From Chrysomallon squamiferum (Eukaryota > Mollusca > Gastropoda > Neomphalida > Peltospiridae), in NCBI GenBank assembly GCA_012295275.1, contig CM022676.1, positions 274,841-338,840 of the forward strand: a stretch of DNA of 64,000 nucleotides. The letters are read 5' to 3'. The notes beneath the pieces are model-generated. The model made no database searches. It saw only the letters and a program-made list of their open reading frames with translations, and was not told the origin of the DNA. Position 1 is the stretch's first letter. Every line of letters begins with the position of its first letter. Below are positions 38,549 to 50,642 of the stretch, in pieces. Position numbers and translations under genes: made by a program.

Positions 38549-40259
38549 ACAACAGAGATAGAGAGAAAGAGAGATAATGAATATGATGATGAGAAATAAT
38601 AAAAAAAAATTATTGTTCTTTAAATTATCTAATCACCTTTTGAAATGAAAATTAATTTAAATAATTTTTTTAGATTAATTAAAGAATAAATAATATGGCA
38701 AGAATAAGCATCTATCACATGTCATTCTTAATCACTACCAGATATTTTTGACAAGGAATTATTTACACAGCAAATTCAACCTAGGTACGTGCTAATACAG
38801 CTATCAATAAGAAAACAAATTTTGAATCTGCTAAGCCCTTAAGTTACTGGCAATCCAGATACTGAGGACAGTTTAGTTTTTTGGATTTAAAGGTTCTTAC
38901 AGTTGACAGTAACAATCATTGCCTGCTCCATCTGCTGGGACGAGTAGCACTTGTAGGTTCCCTCGTCTGACGTCTGCAGTCGTTGTATCTGCAGTGCGGA
39001 TGACGACAGCGCAGTGTACCGTCCCTGCAGTCTGACGTCAGATCCACCCACTGACCAAGTGACAGAGCTGACGTTGCCACAGTGCAGCACCAAAGAGCTG
39101 TTCTCATCACTGTTGTATAACTTTACAGCTACAGCAGAAAAAAAGAAAAAATAGAAGAAAAGAATGAAAGAAAAAAGGATAGGTTGAAGGATGGATGGAT
39201 GGACGGATGAATGGGTGGATAGCTAACTTTACAGCCTCAACAGAAAAAGTAGAGTCACTGGATAAAGAAAGGAAGGAATGAAAGGATGAAATTATGAATG
39301 ACTGAATGATTCAAAACAGAAAATATAACAAGTGATGTTTAACATAGTTAAAATTATAATCCTTACATTCAACTACATGAGTGTTTCACATAGTTAAAAT
39401 TATAATCTTTACATTCAACTACACGAGTGTTTGACATAGTTAAAATTACAATCCTTACATTCAACTACACGAGTGTTTGACATAGTTAAAATTACAATCC
39501 TTACATTCAACTACACGAGTGTTTCACATAGTTAAAATTACAATCCTTACATTCAACTACACGAGTGTTTCACATAGTTAAAATTACAATCCTTACATTC
39601 AACTACACGAGTGTTTCACATAGTTAAAATTACAATCCTTACATTCAACTACACGAGTGTTTCACATAGTTAAAATTACAATCCTTACATTCAACTACAC
39701 GAGTGTTTCACATAGTTAAAATTACAATCCTTACATTCAACTACACGAGTGTTTCACATAGTTAAAATTACAATCCTTACATTCAACTACACGAGTGTTT
39801 CACATAGTTAAAATTACAATCCTTACATTCAACTACACGAGTGTTTCACATAGTTAAAATTACAATCCTTACATTCAACTACACGAGTGTTTCACATAGT
39901 TAAAATTACAATCCTTACATTCAACTACACGAGTGTTTGACGTAGTTAAAATTACAATCTTACGTCCCACTATCACTTGTAATTGGAGAGACACACTTCC
40001 ATAAGGATTGATAGCTTGGCAAGTCAGAAGTTTGGTGTCGTCCATGGTGCTGTTGCTGATGGTGATTTCTTCAGTGTGGCTGACTGCAGCTGTCTCTGCA
40101 TACCACCAGTACAAGGCTGGGGGGTTAGCGTCAGTCTCACAGAAGGCTGTTTGTGTTTCACCATATTCCATTATCCAGCTCACTGCAGGAATCGTTCTGA
40201 TATTTCTTGGAGCATCTAAAATAAATTATTTATCTTGTACAAACAAAGATGTGTGTTGG

Positions 40260-40317
<58 letters not shown>

Positions 40318-40455
40318 TGTGTGTGTGTGTCTGTGTGCACGCACAATTACATACACCATACACTCGGATACTGACAGATGAACATTTAACCATATATAGA
40401 TAGTCATATATATAAATAAACAGATGCACATTCATATACACTGGAGAAAAAAAAT

Positions 40456-40554
<99 letters not shown>

Positions 40555-41614
40555 ATTATTTTTGTATTATTCTTACATTCAACAATAAGTTGAAAAGACA
40601 CATTCTGTTTTCCAAACTGATTTTCAGCCACACATGTCAGGTTACCATCTACTGGTTGCACCTTCCGTATGACCAGTGTTTGACTTCCAGCAATTCTTTT
40701 CGAAGACAAAAACCAACTAAACACAGCAGGAGGAAAAGCATCAGTGAGACATTTCACTTCAAACCACATTCCTTCTTCCAGTATCATTGATGACTCAGGG
40801 TTTGTTGTTGTATTGCGAGGAGCATCTTGAAAACGCATATAAACACAATGTCTGTAGAGTTTCAGTGTAGTATAGTTTCAGTGTAATGTGTGTACAGTTT
40901 CAGTGTAATGTATAGTTTCAGTGTAATGTGTGTACAGTTTCAGTGTAATGTCTGTACAGTTTCAGTGTAATGTCTGTACAGTTTCAGTGTAATGTATAGT
41001 TTCAGTGTAATGTCTGTACAGTTTCAGTGTAGTGTGCACAGTTTCAGTGTAATGTATAGTTTTAGTGTAATGTCTGTACAGTTTTAGTGTAATGTATAGT
41101 TTCAGTGTAATGTGTGTACAGTTTCAGAGTAATGTCTGTACAGTTTCAGAGTAATGTCTGTACAGTTTCAGTGTAGTGTGCACAGTTTCAGTGTAATGTC
41201 TGTACAGTTTCAGAGTAATGTCTGTACAGTTTCAGTGTAGTGTGCACAGTTTCAGAGTTTCAGAGTAATGTCTGTACAGTTTCAGTGTAGTGTGCACAGT
41301 TTCAGCATAATGCACCAACACAAAGGAAGACTGTGAGTGCTTACACTGAACTTGTAGCAGGAAGGTCTCGACAGTTTTCGTGCCGAGCAGACACTTGTAC
41401 AGCGCTTTGTCTGCTGCCAGGACATGACTAATCTGCAGCTGGGTAGGAGATGACTTTGAGAACTTTACAGACGACATTACAATGAAAATATCATTTTTTG
41501 TCCAAACCACTTCTTCTGACGTAGGGCAATCAATAACAGCTGAAAATGTTTCCACTGCTGTCACTGTGTTTACATCTTAAAATAAATAAACAAATAAATA
41601 AATAAATAAACACA

Positions 41615-41672
<58 letters not shown>

Positions 41673-44600
41673 CTACCAATGTATGCATCTGTTTGTATGT
41701 ATGTTGCATCTATTTATGTGAAAATTTATTTATGCAACAGTGCACAAATGTGTATATGAGTCTGTATGTAAAAATGTGCATTATGTGCTGCATTCATAAA
41801 TGTTTACCTCCCACTATGACTTCAATTTCTGCAGTTTGAACGCCAAGTCTGTTCCACACAACTAGTCTGTAAACTCCAGTGTCATTGTGAGTTGCATCTT
41901 CTATTGTCATTATGTTTGTGAATGAGAACTTGTCACACCCTCGGTACCACATGAACGATGCAGGTGGAGAGGCGTCTACTGAACTCTGGAATGTTACACT
42001 GCCTCCAACTCTCAGCTTCACCGATTCTGCAGGAAACAGTTGTATTGGGTTAGGTGCATCTGTCAAAGATTTGTTAAAAGATGATTTGTAAAGAAAGATG
42101 TGTTATAATATGATTTCTACAGATAATTTTACATAATTTACAATTAACAAACATGAATATTAATACTTGTTTGTAAATTCTCTATGCAACGCATTCTAGA
42201 TGTATAATGTGAATCTATAGATAGATTCTAAGTTGTCTGTCATTTTGTACAATACACTTTACATAAATCAAGTAAAGAAATATACAAGTATTATTATGTA
42301 TTATATAATATGTCTATTATTTTATAAAACACATTTAAATTACAGCTTACAGTGAACAAACACAGTGATGTTGACCGCATCTTTTCCAAGACTGTTTACA
42401 ACTTTACATGTAAAGATTTCCTGAGATGCACTGTTTGTACTGTCTATTCTCAGCTGAGATTCTGTGCCAACCAAGACATTATCTCTCCACCAGGAATACT
42501 CAACACTAGGGTAAGCATCTGTCTGACACAGTACTACCACACCTTCCCCTTTCTTCACCGTCACTTCTCTTGCAGGGACAGTTGTTGTGTTGCGAGGTGC
42601 ATCTGCAGAGATAATTTTAAATAATTATGTGACAATGTTTAACTGTCAAAATTTTAGATACAAGTGTGACAGTGTTTAAGTGTCAAAATTTAAGTAAGTA
42701 TGTAACAAATATATTCTTTAGGAACAGTGATTATTTTTAGGTTGTTTTTGTGATTTTGTGTTAATGTTTTTATTAACATTGTTGTTCAACTGCTGATAAT
42801 ATTACCATTACTATCATTACTACAATTATTCCTTATAACAATACTGTGACTACTTCCACTACTAATACAGTGTTGTTACTACTGCAATCACTATTGTTAG
42901 TACATTGATTCTAATTAACTACTTGGTAATTCATTCATTCTTTTTCTTGGAAATAACAATTCTTTCCCAACTTTAAGAATTCTAATCCTTTTTAAATTTT
43001 ATTTTAACTGAAGTAAAGACAACAATGATCTACTTACGTTTGACAGTCAACTGCATGACATCCACCACATTACCAGACACATAACACTTGTAGACTCCTT
43101 CATCTCGTATCCTGATTTCTGAAATACCAAGATCTGATTCTGACATCAGACTGTATCCACTTGTCTTCATGTTGATGCGGACATCATCTTTGGTCCAGAA
43201 GATGCTGGGAGAATTTTGAGGCGTATCACAGTACAGTTTAGTTGAAGAATTTGGTAATGTTACATACTTTTTTACACCTTCAATAAATAATAATAATAAT
43301 AACAACAACAATAACAACAACAACAACAACAATATTTATAACAATAATAATAAGATGAAGAAGAAAATGGTGATGATTATGATGATAATAAGAAAATGAG
43401 TAAGGAAACTGATGACAATAATAACAATAATAATAATAATCATAATAACAGAAATATTGACAAAAATAATCAACAGAATAATATTTTTAATTTATTAATA
43501 AAACACTAATAAGATATAATAGTAATACTAATAACAACAATGAGAAAAGATGAACATAATAACAATAGGAGCAATAGTTACACCTACAACAAGTAAACAG
43601 TATTAAATCTAATGATAAAAACAACAACAATAATAATAATAATAAAAAATTCAAATTCAAATTCAAAATTCAGAATTAAAAATTCAAAAATAAAGTTAAA
43701 AATCTAAAGTAAACTTAAAAAAAAAATCTAAATAATCTAAAAGCTCAAAATAAAAATTAAACTTGATTAAAGTAAAAATGAACTATATTTACTTCCAACT
43801 ATAATTTTAATTTCAGCAGAATCTGAACCCACACTGTTGTTTACCAAACACTTCAGTTTTCCAGAATCTTCTACTTTAGCATGGCTGATGTTCAGTACCT
43901 CAGTTCTGCTGACGACGTTGTCACCTCGGAACCACGTGTAAGTGGCAGGAGGCTTTGCCTTGGTCTCACATTCAATCAGTGCAGAGTCATTTTCTTCCAT
44001 TACTACATACTGTGATGGGACTATTCTCACTCCCTTTGGTGGATCTAGAAGAGAAAATAATTAAATAAAAACTATAACAACACCAGTTAACTAATACATA
44101 AAAATAAATAAAAACAATATACCTCTGCCCACATAAACATGTAAGCAATTATTCACACAAACACCACACACACACACACACACACACTATAACAGACTAC
44201 AACAACAATTATATTAAAATCTTACAGTGAACAGTGACAGTGAGCTGAGCAGACTGTTTCCCCTCACTGTTTTCAGCCTCACACATCAAGACTCCATCAT
44301 CGTCTCCATACACCTTCTCCACTGTGAAGTGTGAACCCTGACCTATCTTCACCCCATTTCTCAGCCACCTGAAGTGAGGTGGAGGTACAGCATCACTTCT
44401 GCACAGCAGTGACAACCCATCACCTTCTACTAGTGTTAAATTGTTTGGTTGCAGTATTTCAGTGTCAACAGGGGCATCTGCAATATGACATGTCACAAAT
44501 ATCAGTCAGATGAATGAAGACACAAAAATGACATACAATCATACAGAAAAAAGAATAAATACTGAGAGACAGTAAGACAAAATGACAACAGCATAGTTCT

Positions 44601-47199
44601 CATATTCAGCAGCAATCATCACTAGAGTGATTATGTTTGAGTGCTTACTTTTCAGCACTAAGATAAAATGTGTGACATATTTTGAAGAAATGCAATTAAG
44701 TGTGACTGAATAAAAATAATGCAACAAGAGCAAACAAAGGCTGAATCAACAAACTGAGCCTAAAAATAACTAATTTTTTCTGCTATTAATTGTGTAATCA
44801 CCATGGATTAAAAAAATGGATTTAAAAGTGTAAAAGAATCAGACTTTTTCTGAAATTGTTTTTACAACCTTGATATGAAAATCTAACTTCTTATAAATTC
44901 CTAATATCAACTCTACATTGTCAGCTTGGTTATTTTGTATAAGTTTGCATTTCACTTTTTTTTTCATTTTACTTGTACCTTATTTTTATTTTGTATAAAA
45001 GCTTGCATACACATTTGTTTTACTTGCACCTTATTTTTATTTTGTATAAAAGCTTGCATACACATTTGTTTTACTTGCACCTTATTTTTATTTGCCACTT
45101 TACACTTACGAATGATACTTAGTTGAATAAATGGACTTCTCCCAACTCCATCAGAATTCCAAGCTTGACAAATATACACTCCACTGTCTTCTGTTTGTAT
45201 GTCTTTGATAGTCAGTGTAGATCTTGACAATGTGCCACCAATCTCAAATTTATCTTCTGTATGGTTCACCAATTTTTCATTGTGAACCCAGCTTATGTTG
45301 TGAATGCTTGTTATCTTTGTCATTATATTGCAGTCAAACATAATTTCTGCAGATTTACTCACAAAGTACAACGTTGCTGATGTTGTCACCCTTGGTAGAA
45401 CTATGACAGGAAAAACAAAACACAGAATAAAAGTCTGCAATCTGAACAGATCTATGGACCAAACAGATAATATTTCATATTACATCTCTTTGTGATATGC
45501 TATTACTTTGTGATATACTATTAATACTTCTAATATTCATACATCCTACAGTCACTGTACTTAGTGGCACGATATGAGGACTACACACAGTCACATAAAA
45601 CAAATAGACATCATTAACATTTCAACCCAAAACATATTCATAACCAGCTCAACCCCTCCAGCTAAACTACAAAGTTTACATTATAAAAATTATTTTAAAT
45701 CATACAAATACTTACATTTCAGAACTAATTTCAGTTCATCTACCAGTTTTGTTTCTGTTTCTTCATGCACCATGTAACACAAGACTAGCTTCCCATGATC
45801 CTCCCTGCTGAACTCAGTTCTCAGTATGCTGGTGGAGTTGTAGGTTCCGTCTTTGTTAGAATCTATGTTGTTGTAGCCAGAAAAAAACTCCTCACCAATT
45901 TGCCAGGCTAAACTTGCTGCCGGGTTTCCAGAGTCTGACTGACACCTGAACGTCATTTTTCTACCTGGCAGCATTTTGTCCAGCAGAGTGATCACTGGGG
46001 CAGTGGGCATCACTGAGTCCCAGACAAGTAATACAAATAATTAAAATAACAATAGTAATAATAATAATAATAATAACAATAGTAATAATAATAATAATAA
46101 TAATATTAATAATAATAATAATATTAGTAATAATAATAGTAATAAAAATAATAATAATAATAATAATAATAATAGTAATAATACTAAATAAATAGTAATA
46201 ATAATAATAATAAAAATAATAATAATATTAATAATAATAATAATAATAATAATAGTAATAATAATAATCCTAAATGTTTCTATTTACTTTAGTGGATTGT
46301 AACAATGTCAAAACTACTGATTTCACCACCAGAATTGCCCGAAGTGATCAAGTAAACAAAACAAACTCCTTGCCTAACTATCACACATTAAGTTTTTCTC
46401 TTGAACTTATTAACTGATTCAATATTCTACTTGTCATAAGTTATCACCATATCTCAAAATGCACTTTATCTATGACATTGTTGGTCTTACTACTTTCATG
46501 GCCACCATCCTCTGCGTGTAAATGTAAATGACAATTACATACATCATTCATTACAGTAAGAGACTGGAAGCTTCTGTTTACATAAACAAACTTCCAGAAG
46601 CCTGGACAGACCAGTATAGTCACTACTTCAGGGCCAAAAATGCCCTATAGCCAGAATTACAATCTGACAATATTTACACATAAACTTCTCCATACTTATG
46701 CTACATACTTACACTGTGAACACGTATGTACTATAAACTTCTCTATACTTAGACTATATTTATACTTACACTGTAAATACGTACATATACTATAAACTTT
46801 TACATAAGAAGATTATAAACTTCTCAATACTTACCAAATACATTTATCTGAGCCTGCACCATTTTGGTGTATGCTCGAAACTTAACAGTACAACGAAAAT
46901 CCAGTACATTCATTGAGCGATCAGCAATAAAATATATTGTTTTCTGTGACATCCAGACATTGTTCTGCTGTTGTTCTTTTGAGGAGAATACTCCTGGTAA
47001 TTCTGTTTCAGGGTCGTCACTGCGTGTCCAGACTATAGATCCCTGGCCTCCATGTATGACTGTCCTGCATATCAGTGAAGTGTTCTTACCTTCAGTAACG
47101 AAGTATGGCTTCTCAATTGTTGTTTTTTCCTGAAAAATACAAAATTTTATGTAAGTCTGTGTAATACTGTGTAACTCCAAAACAAAAGTAGGAGTAACA

Positions 47200-47245
<46 letters not shown>

Positions 47246-47429
47246 TAATAATAATAATGAAAATGTTGATGTAATGGTCATAATAATAAAACAATAATAA
47301 TAATGACAGTGATGATGATTATGATGATGATAACAACAATAATATTTAATTATAATTAAAAAAATAAGAACTGCAAGAACAACTAATAATAATAAATAAT
47401 ATTAATACTAATAACAACTGTAACAGTAT

Positions 47430-47528
<99 letters not shown>

Positions 47529-47920
47529 AATAAAACTAGCTAAAAGTAACCATATTAAAGATAATTTATTTTAATAATAACAGAACACCAGATGATGATA
47601 GTAACAGTAGTATAAATATCTGCTTTTTCATGATAATGTACTTCTTTTATTATTATTTAAAAATACTAAAACCTCAACAAAACAACCTTAGACACCATTT
47701 ATTACATGAAAAATAAAATACATCAGTAAGTACCCAGTTATTATTTTTGAGAAATACTTGTATGTACGTAAATCCTTAAGGTACTTATAATTTAAATTTA
47801 TGGAGATGATACTGATCATGATGATGATGTTTAATTATTTATTATTTACTAATTTGATGTAAGTTTAAATAATAATTACATGAAAAACAATCATATCAGT
47901 AATTCCAAAGGAAAACAGTA

Positions 47921-47975
<55 letters not shown>

Positions 47976-48266
47976 AAATGAAGATCATGATGATCGTGGT
48001 AATAATAATAACAATAATTATAATTAATAATAATAATAATAATAACGCTACTATATTTCATATTTTTCATCATTACTTATTTCTTATTTTAAAATTATTT
48101 ACTACTTATTATTTTCATCATCATCATCGTTTTATTTACTAGTAATAAAAGTTGGTGTGCCTACTATAGAATAGCCAGGCAAATTATCGCACACAATACT
48201 CATAATTCTGAGTTCGATGTACAGAAAAATCAAACTGGGACACGAAATCTTGGTTTTATCTGACAT
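34231..48266 (-). CDS. Gene 5: 14-Ig-domain membrane receptor
   Basis: Transcript order: signal 48266-48165; Ig1 47129-46835; Ig2 46012-45716; Ig3 45400-45110; Ig4 44477-44226; Ig5 44044-43793; Ig6 43277-43038; Ig7 42602-42351; Ig8 42059-41808; Ig9 41575-41345; Ig10 40825-40577; Ig11 40215-39964; Ig12 39128-38901; Ig13 38436-38188; Ig14 37731-37483; stalk 36084-36058 and 35798-35760; TM 35613-35518; tail 34677-34628 or 34280-34231. Apart from the first junction (phase 0) every junction is phase 1. The exons sum to 3903 bases, 1300 residues. Ig4-Ig14 follow a repeating three-class order. The size and many-Ig layout resemble sialoadhesin- or hemicentin-like adhesion receptors, but no ortholog is claimed. 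Divergent from gene 6. Confidence 0.85.
34628..34677 (-). CDS. Gene 5 tail exon, proximal copy
   Basis: Same length, acceptor, phase and stop position as the distal copy, reading IRELPVKRKKLVESG and TAA. The duplication includes flanking sequence (34140-34300 and 34560-34700). The two are likely mutually exclusive last exons. Confidence 0.6.
35518..35613 (-). CDS. Gene 5 transmembrane exon
   Basis: 96 bases, phase 1-1. RFLGSFFQW, then an uncharged segment (IPLIMVASMFVLAALCVLIY) and HR. Donor GTGAGT. Confidence 0.85.
35760..35798 (-). CDS. Gene 5 stalk micro-exon 2
   Basis: 39 bases, phase 1-1, reading FPKEYYERTTMH. Good acceptor (TTTATTTTAG) and donor (GTAAGC). Confidence 0.65.
36058..36084 (-). 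CDS. Gene 5 stalk micro-exon 1
   Basis: 27 bases, phase 1-1, reading DIEAQKQI. Acceptor TTTCATTTTAG, donor GTAAGT. Confidence 0.65.
36620..36765. repeat. Tandem repeat, about 38-base unit, four copies
   Basis: Copies of CAGCTAACACTGTTACAGTG in a gene 5 intron. Confidence 0.9.
37187..37436. repeat. 28-base minisatellite, about nine copies
   Basis: Near-perfect copies of GATAAGTATGTAACTGTCAT plus ACACCACT, just downstream (in gene 5 sense) of the Ig14 exon. Confidence 0.95.
37483..37731 (-). CDS. Gene 5 Ig14 (class B)
   Basis: 249 bases, phase 1-1: DAPSNTRILPP start, VRCLSDASPSP, FDWMLN, LECIATNRYG, ends VIVSG. Confidence 0.9.
38188..38436 (-). CDS. Gene 5 Ig13 (class A)
   Basis: 249 bases, phase 1-1: DSPRNIS start, IKCISKSRPPA, YMWYVN, IKCVVKNSLGN, ends YVVHC. 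Confidence 0.9.
38901..39128 (-). CDS. Gene 5 Ig12 (class C, short)
   Basis: 228 bases, 76 residues, phase 1-1: LHCGNVSSVTWSV, EGTYKCYSS. No proline linker. More CpG-rich than its neighbours. Confidence 0.88.
39330..39958. repeat. 46-base minisatellite built from a splice-donor region
   Basis: About 13 copies of a 46-base unit. On the minus strand each unit carries GTTGAATGTAAGG, a donor-like site. The array begins at the Ig11 donor itself. Confidence 0.95.
39964..40215 (-). CDS. Gene 5 Ig11 (class B)
   Basis: 252 bases, phase 1-1: DAPRNIRTIPA start, AFCETDANPPA, YWWYAE, LTCQAINPYG, ends VIVG. Donor GTAAGA. Confidence 0.9.
40459..40551. repeat. Pure GA repeat of about 93 bases
   Basis: Perfect (GA)n shortly past the Ig10 donor. 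A polypurine tract long enough for unusual DNA structure. Confidence 0.95.
40577..40825 (-). CDS. Gene 5 Ig10 (class A)
   Basis: 249 bases, phase 1-1: DAPRNTTTNPE start, VKCLTDAFPPA, FSWFLS, LTCVAENQFGK, ends LIVEC. Confidence 0.9.
40850..41310. repeat. Minisatellite, about 22-29-base unit
   Basis: About 20 copies of GTTTCAGTGTAATGTCTGTA-type units between Ig9 and Ig10. Confidence 0.95.
41345..41575 (-). CDS. Gene 5 Ig9 (class C, short)
   Basis: 231 bases, 77 residues, phase 1-1: VIDCPTSEEVVWTKND, LYKCLLGT, ends LLQVQ. Confidence 0.88.
41808..42059 (-). CDS. Gene 5 Ig8 (class B, lacks the disulphide cysteines)
   Basis: 252 bases, phase 1-1: DAPNPIQLFPA start, VTFQSSVDASPPA, FMWYRG, VYRLVVWNRLG, ends VIVG. 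Ser and Leu stand at the two expected cysteine places while the tryptophan is kept. Confidence 0.88.
42351..42602 (-). CDS. Gene 5 Ig7 (class A)
   Basis: 252 bases, phase 1-1: DAPRNTTTVPA start, VLCQTDAYPSV, YSWWRD, FTCKVVNSLGK, ends VFVHC. Confidence 0.92.
43038..43277 (-). CDS. Gene 5 Ig6 (class C, short)
   Basis: 240 bases, 80 residues, phase 1-1: LYCDTPQNSPSIFWTKDD, VYKCYVSG, ends LTVK. The poly-Leu run upstream in the same frame is a translated microsatellite, not a signal peptide. Confidence 0.88.
43793..44044 (-). CDS. Gene 5 Ig5 (class B)
   Basis: 252 bases, phase 1-1: DPPKGVRIVPS start, IECETKAKPPA, YTWFRGD, LKCLVNNSVG, ends IIVG. Confidence 0.92.
44226..44477 (-). CDS. Gene 5 Ig4 (class A)
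   Basis: 252 bases, phase 1-1: DAPVDTEILQP start, LLCRSDAVPPP, FRWLRNG, LMCEAENSEGK, ends VTVHC. Confidence 0.92.
45110..45400 (-). CDS. Gene 5 Ig3
   Basis: 291 bases, phase 1-1, 97 residues: VLPRVTTSA start, FDCNIMTK, ISWVHNEK, YICQAWNSDGVGRSP. Same class as gene 6 Ig1 (GLPQVKVA, YTCNVKNSQGVGKSP). Confidence 0.9.
45716..46012 (-). CDS. Gene 5 Ig2
   Basis: 297 bases, phase 1-1, 99 residues: FRCQSDSGNPAASLAW, LVLCYMVHEE. Same length and class as gene 2 D2. Confidence 0.9.
46835..47129 (-). CDS. Gene 5 Ig1 (N-terminal, V-like)
   Basis: 295 bases, phase 0 in and 1 out. VTEGKNTSLICRTV, IVWTRSDDPETELPG, LDFRCTVKFR. Homologous to gene 2 D1. Confidence 0.88.
47420..47530. repeat. ATT/AAT microsatellite
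   Basis: Long (ATT)n run in gene 5 intron 1. Related AAT tracts lie at 46040-46270, 47200-47260 and 47921-47973. The Tyr-, Leu- or Asn-run frames here are artefacts. Confidence 0.95.
48165..48266 (-). CDS. Gene 5 signal peptide exon
   Basis: ATG at 48266, hydrophobic stretch LIFLYIELRIMSIVC, 34 codons, ends phase 0 at GTAGGC. This phase matches the Ig1 acceptor. The core contains Glu and Arg, so it is a weaker signal than in genes 2 and 6. The exon begins at 48305 after ATTTTCAG; a likely 5' untranslated exon ends at 49088. Confidence 0.55.
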
Positions 48267-48615
48267 GTCTTTAGAACTACAGCTGAAAAGTGTGAGAGTT
48301 CACATCTGAAAATAAAAAGAATTACTTTTTAACACAACATTTGTCATAATATAATTTTAATTACTTAAACTTACGACTTGTTTAGTTATATTTCAAGTTG
48401 CCTCTTTCTAAGTATAACCATGTTTAATAAAAGCACAGGGTAGACAACTCTGGAAAGATGTCGCAGGAATGACGATGGACGTAATTAATAATTGTTTTTG
48501 TAAGCATATGGATTTCTGATATTAAACTGAAGTTGGCAAATAAGACCAAATGTGCATCCTAGGTCGAATTTGTGACAAGAAAATGATGCAATGACTATGG
48601 AGAAAAATAATTTAA

Positions 48616-48649
<34 letters not shown>

Positions 48650-49099
48650 GTTGCACTTCAGTATTAAAGAAATCGTTTTTAGCAGGGCCTAAACTAACTC
48701 TAAACAGCATAATAATTTTACACCTTGTAAGATGATTTTTGTTGTTTTTATCAATTTATTTAGTTGTTTCTTTTGGGTTTTTTTTGACTAATGCGTCCTT
48801 CGATCGTCAGTGTTTGGTATAACTGGTTAAATAACAAAACATTTTGTATAAAGGATAACTCTTTATAATGATTACTTTCTTATGACTAAATTTTAGAAAA
48901 AGTCAGCAGAAGTATTACTGAACAATGTGAAATTTGGCCTTTAAGTATACTCATGTAAATAAAACTGCATAACAAACTAAATAACATAACAAATATAAAA
49001 GAGAGAAATGATTAACTAAATACAGCACTCAGAATTAAAAAAAAAAAAAAAAAAGAAGAAAGAAATTGTAAGTGAAAGGGAACTCACCATATAAGCTAG

Positions 49100-49107
49100 T
49101 GACGTCA
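49100..49107. promoter_or_regulatory. Palindromic CRE-type site upstream of gene 5
   Basis: Exact TGACGTCA about 12 bases upstream (in gene 5 sense) of the donor that ends the likely first exon. A related CGTCATACGTCAT lies at 49931 between divergent genes 5 and 6. Confidence 0.35.
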
Positions 49108-49240
49108 TAACAAAAGACTCTGATTGTCTGCGCCAATTGAAGTTAGATGGCGCTTCGTTCACTTGTTGCTAATGTGTTCGTATCCCGAGTTATTAGTTCA
49201 GGTTACAGTTAAGGAATACTTGTTTATCGCAATATATATA

Positions 49241-49289
<49 letters not shown>

Positions 49290-49749
49290 AAAAAAAAAAA
49301 AAAGAAAAGAAGTTAGATAAACAGATCAATATCACTGTATATATCTATTATATAAAGCATCTGACAAACATACTGCTGAAGTTAATTCAGAAAAGAAATG
49401 TTCTGATATTGTTTCCAGCTATTTAATTTTATCTCTCTCCGCTATTGATGTACTTTAGTATATAATGCAGTTATTGTAAAAGAACATCTGTGAATTCCAA
49501 CGGTCATTATCTATCTATCGATGTCTTTCTGAATGATACACAGGCAAATTTCGTTTAGAAATGCCAACAGAAAAAATGAAAAAAGTCGTCACTTTTACAA
49601 CTGATAAATTATAAATATCTTGGTACCATTTTAAAGGTATTTTTTAGCTCCTTCAAAAATATCTTTATATTGTTTGTTTGATTTTTATTTTTTATTTTTT
49701 ATTTTTTTATTTACTTGTCTAACTATAAAGGTTTCGACATCAGGAAAAG

Positions 49750-49783
<34 letters not shown>

Positions 49784-50560
49784 CTCATTCGCTTACGTAC
49801 AGACGAAATGAATTAAGATATTGCTTGAAAGTAGAAAATGACGGAGAGAAATTGTATGCCTTACCAAGAACATATAGTCTCTGTAATCTTTACCTATACC
49901 AAGGCCTGGAAATTGCGGTTTACGTAGAAACGTCATACGTCATAACTCCTTAGACTGCAACACGGTCCTTAGCGAGTAAAGTTATTTTGTGTCAAGTAAA
50001 TTGAATACTGGTTTATTCACAACTGTAACCTTGACCGTTTTTCTAGCGTTAGTGCCCTCAGTGAACATCAAAATTATACACGAAAGGATTTTGTAGGCTG
50101 TCGCCGGATTTAAGTATGGCAAGGACAAGTGTTTGAAATAAATGAATATGGAACGGGTGCCTCTTGTATTTTTTTCAAACAGTTTCTTTTTACTTTTTTT
50201 CTTTTTTCTTTTTTTCTTTAGAATTTCTTATTTAAAAAAATATATATAAAAATTAATTATTCAGTCTTCTTCGTTTAAATAACATATTATTTATTATTTA
50301 TTAATGTATATATTTCATATTTCTGATTCATTTTCTGGGGACACATAAATACAAACACAGGTAAATTTACGATTCTTTGGTCAGATACAGAAACCAAAAC
50401 TGCATCGTCAAAATATTCACTAAATGCTATAACATCAACACAAACATCATAAATAAAAATAATAGGCCTTGATTTTGTGTTTTTATTAATAATTCGTAAC
50501 ATTTTTATTTTTCCAGACGAATTATGGTCCGACAGAAATGTTACTGTCTGCAAAGACCTG

Positions 50561-50642
50561 ATGGCGTATTCTTCCATGCTCAAGTTTGTTGGGGTCACCG
50601 TCTACATTATCAGCTGGCTGCTGCGACTCTCGGAAGAAGCGG
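50561..50642 (+). CDS. Gene 6 signal peptide exon
   Basis: ATG at 50561, 27 codons, strong hydrophobic core, ends phase 1. The exon starts at 50517 after TTTTTCCAG. Confidence 0.82.

Noticed and set aside
43270-43332. Poly-leucine run as a signal peptide of a gene starting at Ig6
   Set aside because: It is a translated AAC/AAT repeat upstream of a clear acceptor, and the Ig6 exon fits inside gene 5.
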